Shown here in pieces: positions 1 through 11,400 of a stretch of 64,000 nucleotides of DNA (the stretch's first letter is position 1; every line of letters begins with the position of its first letter). A program made the translations under genes and the position numbers. This DNA comes from Nymphalis io (Eukaryota; Arthropoda; Insecta; Lepidoptera; Nymphalidae): positions 1,860,001 to 1,924,000 of the forward strand of contig NC_065907.1 in the NCBI RefSeq assembly GCF_905147045.1, in the 5' to 3' direction. The notes beneath the pieces are model-generated. The model saw nothing but the letters and a program-made list of their open reading frames with translations. It did no database searches and was not told the origin of the DNA.

Positions 1-108
1 TTCCGAAGCACGGGAGTACACAGTTCCTGCTATTGAGAATTTTTGACAGAAATACCAGTTTTAAGGGTGAACGAGTTAGTGTTATTACAGATCCAACTTA
101 ACCCTTAA

Positions 109-391
109 TTTTTTTTATAGTGTAGGTAAGTGGACGACCATATGGACCACTTGATGGTAAGTGGTCACCAACGCCCATAGAAATTGGCATTGTAAGAAAT
201 GTTAACCATTACTTACATCGCTAATGCCACACCAACCTTAGGAACTAAAATATTATGTCCCTTGTTCCTGTAATTACACTGGCTCACTCACCTTCAAACC
301 GGAACACAACAATACCAAGTGTACTGTAGTGCGGAAGAATACCTGATGAGTGGATGATACCTACCCAGGCTAGCTTGCACAAAGCCCTACC
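109..391 (-). repeat. S1 SINE-like element, near complete
   Basis: A member of the most abundant repeat in the window, read on the minus strand. In that orientation it starts with a GGTAGGGCTTTGTGCAAGC-type head. It continues through a TTCCGGTTTGAAGGTGAGTGAG segment and ends with the ACCACTTACCATCAAGTGG hairpin and a TCTATAAAA-type A-rich tail. There is no coding capacity. Similarity to at least a dozen other copies here shows it is a dispersed non-autonomous retroelement. Flanks 1-108 hold nothing recognisable. Confidence 0.85.
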
Positions 392-401
392 TTAGTTTCA
401 A

Positions 402-500
402 AGGTTAGTGGCGAATTGGCGATGTAAGGAATCGTTAATATTGCTTGAGCAACTTCTATGGGCGGATATTATCACTTAGGGTCAGGAGGCACACTTGTAA
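402..500 (+). repeat. S1-related fragment, degraded
   Basis: Short plus-strand remnant matching the second half of S1 (GGCGATGTAAGGAATNGTTAATATT, then CTATGGGCGG). It abuts the preceding S1 copy in opposite orientation. The divergence indicates an old insertion. Confidence 0.5.
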
Positions 501-1221
501 ATTTTTATATCTATTATAAAATTAAAAATTATAGCGTTAGAGCAGAACAGTAATATGCCGTAAGATAAAATACTATTAAAACAACTAACATAGTAATCGA
601 GCACTATCGAAGTGTCGGTTAAAAGTGAGTTAGTTGTCTAACTTTTATAATCGCTTATGCTACGAAGCTTCCTGTTAGCGACTATAAATGACAATTTCTA
701 AAGTTTCAAGTTAATACCTTTAACATAGAAAGTTATATAGAACATAGATAGAAACTTTGTTATAAGTATATATCGAAAATTAAAAAGGATATAAACATTA
801 CTACTAAGCGCTTTAAGCTTTCGCTACGTATATTAACATATATTTTATACAAAACATATTACTATGGCCATGTAAAAGTCAAAGGCAGTTTGTTCGTTTT
901 TTTTTATTTTTTATTTTCAGTTAGAAGTTTTATAGTTGGAAATGCTGCTCCAACATATTCGAATTACATATTTCACATTTCTGTGAATACATTCGTTCAT
1001 ACTAGTGTAGTAGTTCATGTGCATTGTAAAATTTTTTTTTTTTTGGCACAGCCAATTTCTGCAGTTGTTGCGTCTAAGTGATTTCACACTATTTGTTCAT
1101 TTCTTAAAACAATGCGTTGTTTCGTACAGCCTTAAACAAACCATCCTATCAATCTATAGCAATCAGACAAGCTGTTCAGACATTATGCTTACATACCCAT
1201 ACAACTAATTTTTTTTAGGTA
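501..1221. other. AT-rich intergenic DNA, no gene seen
   Basis: Low-complexity AT-rich sequence with poly-T runs. Only short chance reading frames without codon bias or domain similarity are present. Confidence 0.6.
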
Positions 1222-1506
1222 GGTAGGGCTTTGTGCAAGCTCGTCTGTATAGGTACCACCCACTCATCAAATATTCTTCCGCAAAACAGCAGCACTTGGT
1301 ATTGTTGTGTTCCGGTTTGAAGGGTGAGTGAGCCAGTGTAATTACAGGAACAAGGGACATAATATTTTAGTTCCCAAGGTTGGTGTGGCATTGGAGATGT
1401 AAGTAATAGTTAACATTTCTTACAATGCCAATTTCTATGGGCGTAGGTGACCACTTACCATCAGGTGGCCCATATGCTCGTCCGCCTACCTATACTATAA
1501 AAAAAT
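1222..1506 (+). repeat. S1 SINE-like element, complete
   Basis: Complete plus-strand S1 copy. The head is AGGTAGGGCTTTGTGCAAGC, followed by the CCACCCACTCATCA block, the GTTCCGGTTTGAAGGGTGAG block and the CCACTTACCATCAGGTGG hairpin. The end is CTATACTATAAAAAAA. The 67-codon open frame across its 3' half is incidental. Confidence 0.9.
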
Positions 1507-1995
1507 TGTACCTGTTCTCTCAATCATCTTCTTTCGGTCGGTATGAGCGGTATAACCGTTTTTACGCACTATTTTTGCCTATTATTTTTTTGTGTGAGCA
1601 ACATCACACTATAACACAGATTAAATAATTACCTTTTGAACTTAAATCATATGTCAGTTGAACGTGAAGCTACAATTGGCTTAAAATGTACAGATTATTA
1701 AATAAAAACAATTGGTTAAATATGCGTAGATATTATTTATATTTTAAACTACATAAAATCGACGCATACTAATTCACTACACACGCATTTTTTATTGATA
1801 TAACCCAGTGTATAAACTATAAAAACATATATCGAGAAACTGCGTTGTACGAGAAAATGACAGAAAACGAGGGTTGTGAGACTTTTAATCTATCTTCCTT
1901 GACATAAGCATCGTTAGAGAAGCGTATCGTATCTAAAAAACGTACATCAAATCAGCCTGTATAAAATAATGTACAAGATATATATATATATAATA

Positions 1996-2079
<84 letters not shown>

Positions 2080-2699
2080 TATATTATTTCTATATATAAT
2101 ATATATTATTTCTATATATTTAGCATTCCGAAATTAAACTAATTTTATAAAAAAATCGAATTGTTTTTTTTTTAAATAGAACACCAAATAATACAATTTG
2201 AACACATTCAACCAATCACGAGTCACGTCAATAATTAATTAATTACTTTACCTTTCAGTCCAGTCACAATATGGCGGTTTTTAATTAGCGCGCATCGTTT
2301 TTTTTTTATTTACAACGCTGTTATATATATCATTTCCGCACTATATTATATTCCAATTTGATTAAATCCCAAACGTAAATTCACAAAACATTAAGTACAA
2401 TTCAAATTGAAGGTACTTGAAGATACAAATGTTGGTGCTACTCCATCAATGTCAAAACTTGTTGAATCATCTGAAAGCGATATCAAAGTGTTCGGGGATC
2501 TCTTTGACGCGTAGATTACGTCCGACTTCACTTATATTAAGTACACTTGAGTTGTTTATTCGCCTTCTTTTCGTTTCTGTCTGGTTATAGAAATCAAATA
2601 TACCGTATATAAAATAAAACTAGACTATTTCTTTCAAAATTATGTAAACACTAAGTTTACAAAAATTTGGTGTATATCTTGGGAAAAATAATTTTATAC
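1507..2699. repeat. AT-rich DNA with a long (TA)n microsatellite
   Basis: A dinucleotide TA tract occupies roughly 1,979-2,108 with a few interruptions. The remainder is AT-rich sequence with no gene or recognisable element. Confidence 0.7.
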
Positions 2700-2990
2700 T
2701 ACAATCTCCATATTCGCCGGAGAACTAAGGTCACCCACATCGCGCGTAGCACGCTCAAGTGGAAGTGGACTGGTCCCGTCTCCAGGCGCATCGATGGCTG
2801 ATGGAGCTTATACGTGTTAGATTGGAGACCATGCTTAGGCAAACGTAGTGTACGACACCCGGCGGCAAGGTGGACCGACGATTTTAAAAAGGTGGCAAGT
2901 ACGGGATGGTTGTGGGTTACCCAAGATCGGGATGGTTAGCGTTCTATGGGAAGCCTTCGTCCAGCAGCGATAGTATTCGCCCATTAGTGG
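2700..2990 (+). mobile_element. RTE-type LINE 3'-end remnant
   Basis: GC-richer island whose plus-strand sequence recalls the C-terminal end of lepidopteran RTE-type LINE ORFs. The expected pattern is a W-x-W-A-G-H-like stretch, then G-R-P-x-x-R-W-T-D-D, then V-A-Q-D-R, then W-R. Here CGGCGGCAAGGTGGACCGAC encodes the R-x-x-x-R-W-T-D core and CCCAAGATCGGGATGG the Q-D-R-D segment. Frameshifts and stops abound. It ends near an A-rich run at 3,001. It is a dead 5'-truncated copy. The clade call is from memory of the family pattern, not from a search. Confidence 0.55.
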
Positions 2991-3009
2991 CGATAAGTTG
3001 AAAAAAAAA

Positions 3010-3085
3010 ATTCCTTCGAAAATTCCTCGGGTGGTTTGGAGATTATACCACCATGCTGATCCAGTGTGAGTTGGTGTATAATGTG
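3010..3085 (-). repeat. SINE2 fragment
   Basis: Matches the segment of SINE2 around GGAGNTTATNCCACCANGCTG and the following CCAGTGTGAGTTGGT. It is much diverged and truncated on both sides. Positions 3,086-3,533 hold nothing recognisable. Confidence 0.4.
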
Positions 3086-3533
3086 AATATTTTGAAGACT
3101 TTTATCTGAAATACACAAGTTTATCTAGAATGTTTTACGTTAAATCATGAAAACAAATTATTAATCATATTAAATTTTAGTAGTACTATTTCACTAATGC
3201 TATAATATAAGTCAAATTAATATAAAAAAACTTCTTCTCTTTCACTTCTTAAAGCCTTCTTAGAGCTCGAAATCATTAATGGGCTATAAAGTTTTTAAAA
3301 AACAGGCTATGTAAAGAAAAATACTTTTGAAATGAAACTTTTTCGATTCGATAATCGATAGGTGGATGAGAATTGAGAGTAAAATTTTAAAAACGCGTCC
3401 CGTTTAGGTAATTTTTATTATATAAGAGAGTAAAAGCTATAAATTCCTATGCCGAGAAGTATAGCGAAGGAAACTGGTGTATACACAACAATACAATTTA
3501 TTAATCAGAATAGATGATACTCAGAACGGCGCG

Positions 3534-3778
3534 TTTTTTTATTGTATTAGTTAGGTGGACTTGTAAGTGCCCCCCTGATAGTAAGATGTCTGGTCACCAT
3601 ACACAGACTTTGTGAGTAATATTAACTATTATGTACATCTTCGATGCGCCACCAACCTCAGGAACTAAGATTTTTGTGCGCGCAGTTGCACTGGCTAACC
3701 AAACCAGAACACAACAATAGTACTGCTGTTTGGCGGTAGAGTATATGATGAGGTTTGCATAAAGCTCTATCACCAAGT
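3534..3778 (-). repeat. S1 SINE-like element, diverged
   Basis: Minus-strand S1 copy with many substitutions. The GCGCCACCAACCTCAGGAACTAAGAT block, the ACCAGAACACAACAATA block and a degraded head (AAAGCTCTATCACCA) are still in the expected order. It is older than the copies at 57,375 and 27,807. Confidence 0.65.
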
Positions 3779-6700
3779 GAAATACAAGCCTATATATTTG
3801 TACTATATATCAAACAAGCTTATAAAGGAAGTTGTATTAATTTATTTATAGCATGAAGCTTGCTTATATAGTTTTAATCAATATATTATTTTATAATATA
3901 CCGTAACGATGTGATATAAAACTTTTGATATTAATATTTAATAATGATTGAATATTTTTTATTGGGTTAAGTCAGTTAATCTTAATCGAATAATCATGTG
4001 TTCGTGCTTTGAACTAAAGCATAATTGAATAGATAATATTAACGTATTACTTGTTGTTTACTTCGCAATAATTCACATGCCCTTATTATCCCTTAAATTT
4101 ATTGAAAACCACAAAAGCCTCTCTCGTATAATGCGATCATTTATTATATTGAACAATTTTACGTAAAAAATAATGTTGGATTTTTTTTTTCGTGATGAGA
4201 ATTTTTTTAACTAAATTTTCCCATTTGAATGATTTAATTGGACGACTTAATGGTCGACCCTTATAAGAAGTGCTTACCGCGATACAGCTTTTAGCAAAGC
4301 TCTATCAAGAAGTGCTCCCTAAAACTCGGTTAAGTTCGAAGTGTTCCTTTGGTACCTCTTAAATTCTGGCCTTGTTTTGAATATATTTGTGTAAAAAATA
4401 TAATTTGGGTATATAATTTTTCTAACATAAAACATTTTTGGCGCACCTTGAGGCGTCACGTATGCCGTGACGGCGACATACGGATAGTAAGGATATATAG
4501 GTAATACTATATCTCATTGTTTATTTACTTTATTAACGAACTCTCCATTTTATGAAAATAAATGCCAAATGCATTTGTTTAGACAAATCGAAGAAATCAA
4601 TACAAAAATAATGCAAATACACTTTGGATCGTAGAACCTTCGAAACAAAACCGATAAAAAAAACTTTTGTTTAATAAAATATATAAATATATTAAAAGAG
4701 AGCAACCAATCGTTAATTCTGTAATATATATTAAAGTAAGAAAACAGTAAAATTGTCTAATATAGATTTTACTTGGTATATACACAACTCCTGTGCAATA
4801 CCAATTACAAAATTCTACTACCACCTGTTTAGGTTATGTCTTGAAATCAATTTCAAGTCGGTTTAATCATTTACATATATAGATGTGAAATTAAATAAAA
4901 GTGTAAAAGTAAATATTTTTAAAGAATGGAACCAGTTTCAGAGTAATTGACTTTCGAAATCAAAGAAGGCTGTCTGATACAATGCTATTAGTATGACTTA
5001 AAAGACATTCGATATCAGTAAATTTCTTAATTTTTCTTATAGCACAGTTCAATCGATTCTGTACTTCTGGTAATATTATTAAACTGTGACGTAATATGTA
5101 AAATTAATTAATGATCATATGCAAATAAAATATCAAACGAACCATTGAAAAAATAGAGATTATTAACACAAATAAGGAACAACAAACTACCCAAGACTAA
5201 TCCTTTGGAAAGATTTGTATTAAAGATGAAGGGAATTTAAAGTCCAAATCTTTATGAACTTCATACTTCTCTAAGCTCAATATTCTATCTTTAGTAATTA
5301 ATTTTGTTGAGTAATATAATTTAAGATACAATCAAATGAAAAAAATCAAAAATCTATTTCAAATAATATATTTTAAAAGTACCACTAGTGTGCTCAAATA
5401 AAATCTTACCCACACAAATAACTAAGTTTGGTATATATACATTTGTTGCACATAAGTACACAAATCATGATAGGAGCAGACAATAGATATCTTAAAAGAA
5501 CGCAGAGGCAGTATTATCGCTAATAGAAATCTCTTTCAGCCTTTGTGACAGAAATGTAATCAGCTTAATTAAAAATACAAGTATGATTTTTGCTGAGACA
5601 GTTGATACTTATGTAATATACAAAAAGCATATCCAGTACAATATAAAATCTAGTTGAAACGAAGGTAAGCTTTATCGCCTTATACTGGCCTGCAAACTTC
5701 TTACAACAAACAAGATGATTATACCACGTTGGCTGTTAATGAGAAACGTGGAAATAAAGCATTATCAAGTCGACTGCACACAAAACACATGACACAAAAT
5801 ATATGTTTGTTAATGTATATAATTAAAGTAAAATGAAAAATGTAATTAAACCCCGACTCAAAAAAAAAAAAACATACAATACTCTATCGTATTAAGCTCC
5901 TAAGAAAAGTAATAATACCTGCTTATAATATTATAGGAATAATTCAATCGTTTACAGTGAATAGTTTCAGCTAAATATTAAACGACATCAAAGACGCCGT
6001 TATGTAATATTAAATGACGAAACACAATTTCGAACTGCCAAAAGTTGGATGACAAAGGCTCTTGAATCAGGGAACTGAGATATTTACAGCTTTCTGAGTT
6101 ATATACCTCACTTCATCGCTTCGGAATATAATATCACAATTGAATGGATAGTTAGGCTACATTCACACAGAGGCCAATATTTCATATACGTTTTTTTTTT
6201 CGGCGATAGCGTATATAATTGCTTAACGAGTTCACACACGCCACAATTTTCCATATCCAATAAAAAATGGCGATCTGACAAACTATAGAGCTGTTCGTTT
6301 TATTGGATACGTTTTTATTCGGCTTTGATGTATTTAGTTGTAAGAGCGTGTTCACACCCACTACAGTATTCCACTCTAGTATTGCACTCCACTAATTAGC
6401 ATAACCTCCAGTTGAGACGGATTCGTTAAATAATATCATATAAATATGGACCTTCAGTGTGTATGTGCACTTAGACTAATAGTTGAATCAAGCTAATTGC
6501 TCTCACAGAGATGTTACTTAATTGATGTCTAATTATACTTCACCGCTTCGATGAAAATTTATGTAACACGGCTAAATGGTTCTCAAATTTTAATTTAAAA
6601 TTAATAATTTGATTATGTTTTTGCATATAAATGCTTAAACTTTAAAACCACGTTCATATCAGCCGATTGTCCTCGATCGAGTGTGTCAGATATTTTCTAT

Positions 6701-7459
6701 GTCATAATGTATAAAATTTTAATAATATTGTGATATATGAATGGTTAAATCGATACTTAATTGTTAGCTAATTACTGCTTGTATTTATTACTGAAGAGAT
6801 TATGAGGATCAACCTTGTATTAGGAGCATATTTATCTATTTTCATATTATATATATAAATTACCACTCACACAATATAATCACACTATAGTAAGATAATA
6901 TAACAGCCACACAATAATATTATACAATAAAAATAATTATCGTATCTTAGTATTACTAAGGTCTTGCCAGGAAACACCTGAACTTCTACACTTGTTGCCA
7001 CTCTTTTATATTGAATGACGGATTAGTGAAATTAGTGTTTTATTAATATTATCCAATATACATAGTTTATATATTTTAAATTATAATGTAATTTACCTAT
7101 TTATTAAGTTAACTAAATTAATACATCTATTGTTATATTTATATATCTATTAAGTGCTACATTTTCAAACAAATTGAATCAAGAAAAAATGGTTTGACAA
7201 AAATTTAGTAATTTTCAACTGCTGTAACACTACTTGAATTTTTTTTTATTTTACTCGTTCAATAAAGGTTGGTCATATATTCGAATGGTAAGCCCGGTAT
7301 AAGGAACTGGTTCGAATTATAAATAACATTGATTTCCAACTTAAGCCAATAACAAGGACGAGTAAGATTAATTATTTTTTATTCCATTCTATTTCATTCT
7401 AATAATGGTGATCACTGACTGATTGACTTTAATAAATAAATAAATACCATCATGGAAGG
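3779..7459. other. 3.7-kb gene-free AT-rich stretch
   Basis: No supported gene. A 75-codon minus-strand frame at 4,597-4,824 has no recognisable domain and is probably chance. Around 6,160-6,375 the motif TTCACAC followed by CCA and TTCCAT recurs three times at roughly 90-120 bp spacing, which suggests a decayed repeat. A small inverted repeat (GTCACGTATGCCGTGAC) lies near 4,456. Confidence 0.55.
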
Positions 7460-7612
7460 ATTTTTTTATAGTATAGGTAGGTGGACGAGCATATGGGCCA
7501 CCTGATGGTAAGTGGTCCCCAAGGCCCACAGACATAGGCATTGTAAGAAATGTAAACCATAGCTTACATCGCTAATGCGTCATCAACCTTGGGAACTAAG
7601 ATTATTTGCTAA
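7460..7612 (-). repeat. S1 fragment (tail half)
   Basis: Minus-strand S1 tail half: T-rich start, then GGTAGGTGGACGAGCATATG, GGCCACCTGATGGTAAGTGG and ACCTTGGGAACTAAGAT. It stops where a complete copy would read TGTCCCTTGTGCC, so it is truncated at its 5' end, as LINE-mobilised elements often are. Confidence 0.75.
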
Positions 7613-8490
7613 ATTTCACAATCAATTAGTTCGTACAAGTTAGTCCGGAATACTAGATTATAAAATAGATATGTAAATGCAAATACAGTACGATACAGTA
7701 CGATACGGTCTGTTGACTAGTAAACAGCTGTGTGTAATCGCTAAGCAAATAATTATTCTATAACAGTGTGTAAGTCGATAATCGGGAGTGAACTTTTGAA
7801 AATAGTTAAAGTTTGTGGTTTAAATTATATAAGATATAATTTAACACATAAATTAATTTTAATTAAATTAATCTAAATGTGAATTATACAAATTAAAACT
7901 ACAAATTTCAAATTTATTTGTTAAATTGCAATAGCAGTGAACAGTGTTTGAAGTGAACGCGTAAGCGACGCGTATTACCTTTTGGTCGCTGGCTTGACTG
8001 CAATTCAATTATCGGTCTGTTAAGCAAAGTTACTCTTAGCTTTTTTCTACCTACATTTTTGTGATAATAATATATAAGCAAAATGGATTGTAAACATTGT
8101 TTGGAGATTGTAAGACCAGAAGAAATGATTAGATGTACGGCTTGTCAAAGTATGTATCATTACTCATGTGTTGGTATAAATGAAAGCGATTTTAAAAAGA
8201 TTCTGCCTATGAATAAAGCTAAATGGAAATGTAAAGTTTGTAAAATATCTAAGAAAACTGCCAATAACATAAGTCCAAAATTAAATACGATCTCTGATAA
8301 AATAAATACTAATAAAGCCCAAATCATAGTTGTAAAATCATTGATTGCACATTTTGATGACCGTTTCAACAGTTTGCATTCCACAATGGAGTCATTCAAA
8401 TCCTTCATTACTGATGAATTTTAAAAGCTCTCGGAATCTGTTACTTTTTGGTCTACAAAAATTAATACAATCGAGTCTTCCATTAATGTT

Positions 8491-11400
8491 CCATGTTATC
8501 CGTGCAGTGACGGAGAAAGAATACATTTCACTGCCCCTCTCTTTCCCATGGGTGTCGTAAGAGGCGACTAAGGGATATCTGAGCGACCATCTGCTCATCT
8601 GGTGGTAGGATGCTAACATCCGCCTGGCTTGTTACCACCGTACGCATGGTGAAAAACTCGTGAAGTGGCTTGCAGCCGCGTTTCGAGGTCAGCCAGCGTA
8701 CAGCCAGTGCCCGAGTGAGTATTGCCGCGATGGGTGTTGGTCCAGTGGAGACGGCTGTTGAACCAATGCCGGGGGAAACTGTATTGACCTGCCGGACAGG
8801 GAGACCCGAAGAAACGGCTGTTCCGCTGGCCGCCCGTGGCATAGTACAGGGGCCCGAGCGTGCCTAACCAGCTCTCGAGGCTGCCCCACCAGGCCACGCA
8901 TAATCTCGGGGTGGACCGTCGTGCCGGTTGGTGACCGGAAGGTGGGGTCCCGGCGGCCACTTCCGGGGGGGTTCGGGGGCCCTTCCGTCCGGCGGATCAG
9001 TATATTTTCCTTTTTGGCAAACATTTGGGAAAACACGCCTCCATACTTTGCCCATCCCTATCGTGGCAATACGTCGCTCGCCTCACGTCTCTTTTCCTAA
9101 TTTCCAAATGGTAGCGCAAATAAGAAATAACGGTCGTTCAGCGGTGCACACCCCCACCATACCCACGCTGTTTGAGGTCGAGTTCTCTAACATCCGAGGG
9201 CTCCACGCTAACCTCAACGCTGTCCACCACCATCTCGAGACAGCACGGCCAGCAATGTTGTTTCTCACGGAGACGCAAATACTCCGCCCTGCCGACACCA
9301 GCTACCTTAACTATCCCGGCTACATGCTTGAAGAATCTTTTAAAGCGAAAGCCGGAGTATGCTTGTTCGTCAGGGCGGATGTTTGTTGTCACCGATTGCG
9401 CTGCTTGGAGGACCCCTCCTTCTCCATGTTGGTGGTACGTGTGGACCTGGTTCGTCAGAGTCGAGTCTACGTGTGCCTCTACAGATCCCACAATGGTGAC
9501 TTGGAGACAAGCCGATTATTCGACCATCTTAGTCGGGTGGCAGATGCTGCGCAAGAGCAGTTTCCTAACGCGGAATTGGTGTTTTTGGGGGATTTTAATG
9601 CTCACCATGAATCATGGTTGAAATCCCTCAAAACTGACCATGCTGGAATAACTGCTCATGCTTTTGCTCTCACACACGACTTGACCCAACTGGTTGATCA
9701 GCCCACCAGGATCCCAGACATTGATGGGCAAGCGCCTTCTCTACTGGATCTTCTGCTGACTTCTCACCCGGTGGAATATCAGGTTGTGGTTCAAGCTCCA
9801 CTTGGTTCTTCGGATCACGGCCTTATATCTACCAAAGTGCCACAGGCCAAGCTGCCGCCATCAGCGGTATGCAAACGTCGCGTTTGGCACTATAAGTCGG
9901 CAGATTGGGACGGTATGCGCGATTACTATGCGTCAGTCCCTTGGAAGGAACGTTGCTTCAGTGGGAATGACCCGACAGCTGGTGCCGCTGCTGTTGCTGA
10001 TGAGATCATGTTAGGAATGGAATACTACATTCCTAGCTCAGATCTCATCAATAGGGGTACACGTAACCGTTGGTTCACGCGTGAATGTGCCGACGCTGTA
10101 TCATCTAAGCAGGCGGCATATCGCGCGTGGCTCAACGGCTGCAGTAGCGGGGCATCTAACATTGACTCACTGAAAGCAAACCACAATAAAAATTCCAAGT
10201 CCTGTAGGAAGGCATACAAGAGAGCGGATGCACAGCGCATTGTACAGATTGGTCATGACCTTATTTCGCATCCTAGGGGCTCCCGTAGCTTCTGGCGTCT
10301 GACCAAGTCTGTGCAAAACAATTTCTGCCAACCTTCGCTGCCACCGCTCAGAAATCCGGACGGATCGCTAGCTCACAGTCCGCAGGAGAAAGCCGACCTC
10401 CTGGCTAAACTCTTTGCCGACAACTCTGTGATCGATGATTGTAGTGCGCAGCCACCAACAATACCTTCATGTGGCCACACGATGCCTGACATCAAAATCA
10501 GGCAACGTGATGTGCGTGCGGAGCTGCAATCACTCGATATACGAAAAGCTAGCGGTCCCGATGGAATACCAGCCATTGTGCTGAAGAAGTGCGCGGCGGA
10601 GCTGTCTCCTGTGTTAACGCGCCTGTTCCAACTTTCTCTCTCTTCGGGATGTGTGCCGGAGGCTTGGAGAAGAGCTAATGTGCAAGCGGTTCCCAAAAAA
10701 GGGGATCGGTCTGACCCGGCAAATTATCGGCCAATAGCTATCACCTCAGTACTTTGTAAGGTGATGGAACGGATTTTAAACAACCAACTGATCCATTACC
10801 TAGAAGATCACTGTCTAATTAATGATCGTCAGTACGGGTTTCGACCAAAACGGTCCACAGGTGATCTTCTAGCGTACGTAACGCACCTCTGGGGTGAAGC
10901 TATCGACAAGCATGGAGAATCGTTGGCTGTCAGCCTCGATATCTCCAAGGCTTTCGACAGGGTCTGGCACAGAAGTCTTCTCTCCAAGCTACCGGCATAT
11001 GGTCTGCCTGCTCAGCTATGCACCTGGATTGCCAGCTTCCTACACAAGCGTAGCCTTCGTGTTTTAGTAGATGGTTGCGCTTCACAATTCTATGTAGTGA
11101 ATGCTGGCGTCCCCCAGGGATCTGTGCTATCTCCCACACTCTTTCTTTTGCATATCAATGATATGCTCTCTCTTGGGAACATACATTGCTATGCAGATGA
11201 TAGTACAGTGCATGGTGGATACCACGGACGCGCAGTGGCTGGGCGGGCGGAAACTGAGGAGAGGCGGGAGAATCTTGTTATTGAACTTGATAGGACATTA
11301 GAGCTCATCGCCAAATGGGGTTCTGATAATCTTGTTGAGTTTAATGCCAAGAAAACACAGGTGTGCGCTCTCACAGCAAAAAAGTCACCATTTTACCCTC

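Noticed and set aside
1977..2110. CRISPR-like or satellite array
   Set aside because: It is a plain TA dinucleotide microsatellite. No spaced direct repeats resembling CRISPR exist anywhere in the window.
8083..8424. A small host PHD-finger protein gene
   Set aside because: It is the N-terminus of LINE-A ORF1. The same protein continues to 336 residues beside the same polymerase ORF at 31,651, and the rest of it is found beyond the LINE-B insertion here.
8613..9055. Several minus-strand ORFs in the LINE-B 5' region
   Set aside because: They overlap the GC-rich 5' UTR and start of LINE-B in antisense. High GC makes long chance frames likely.
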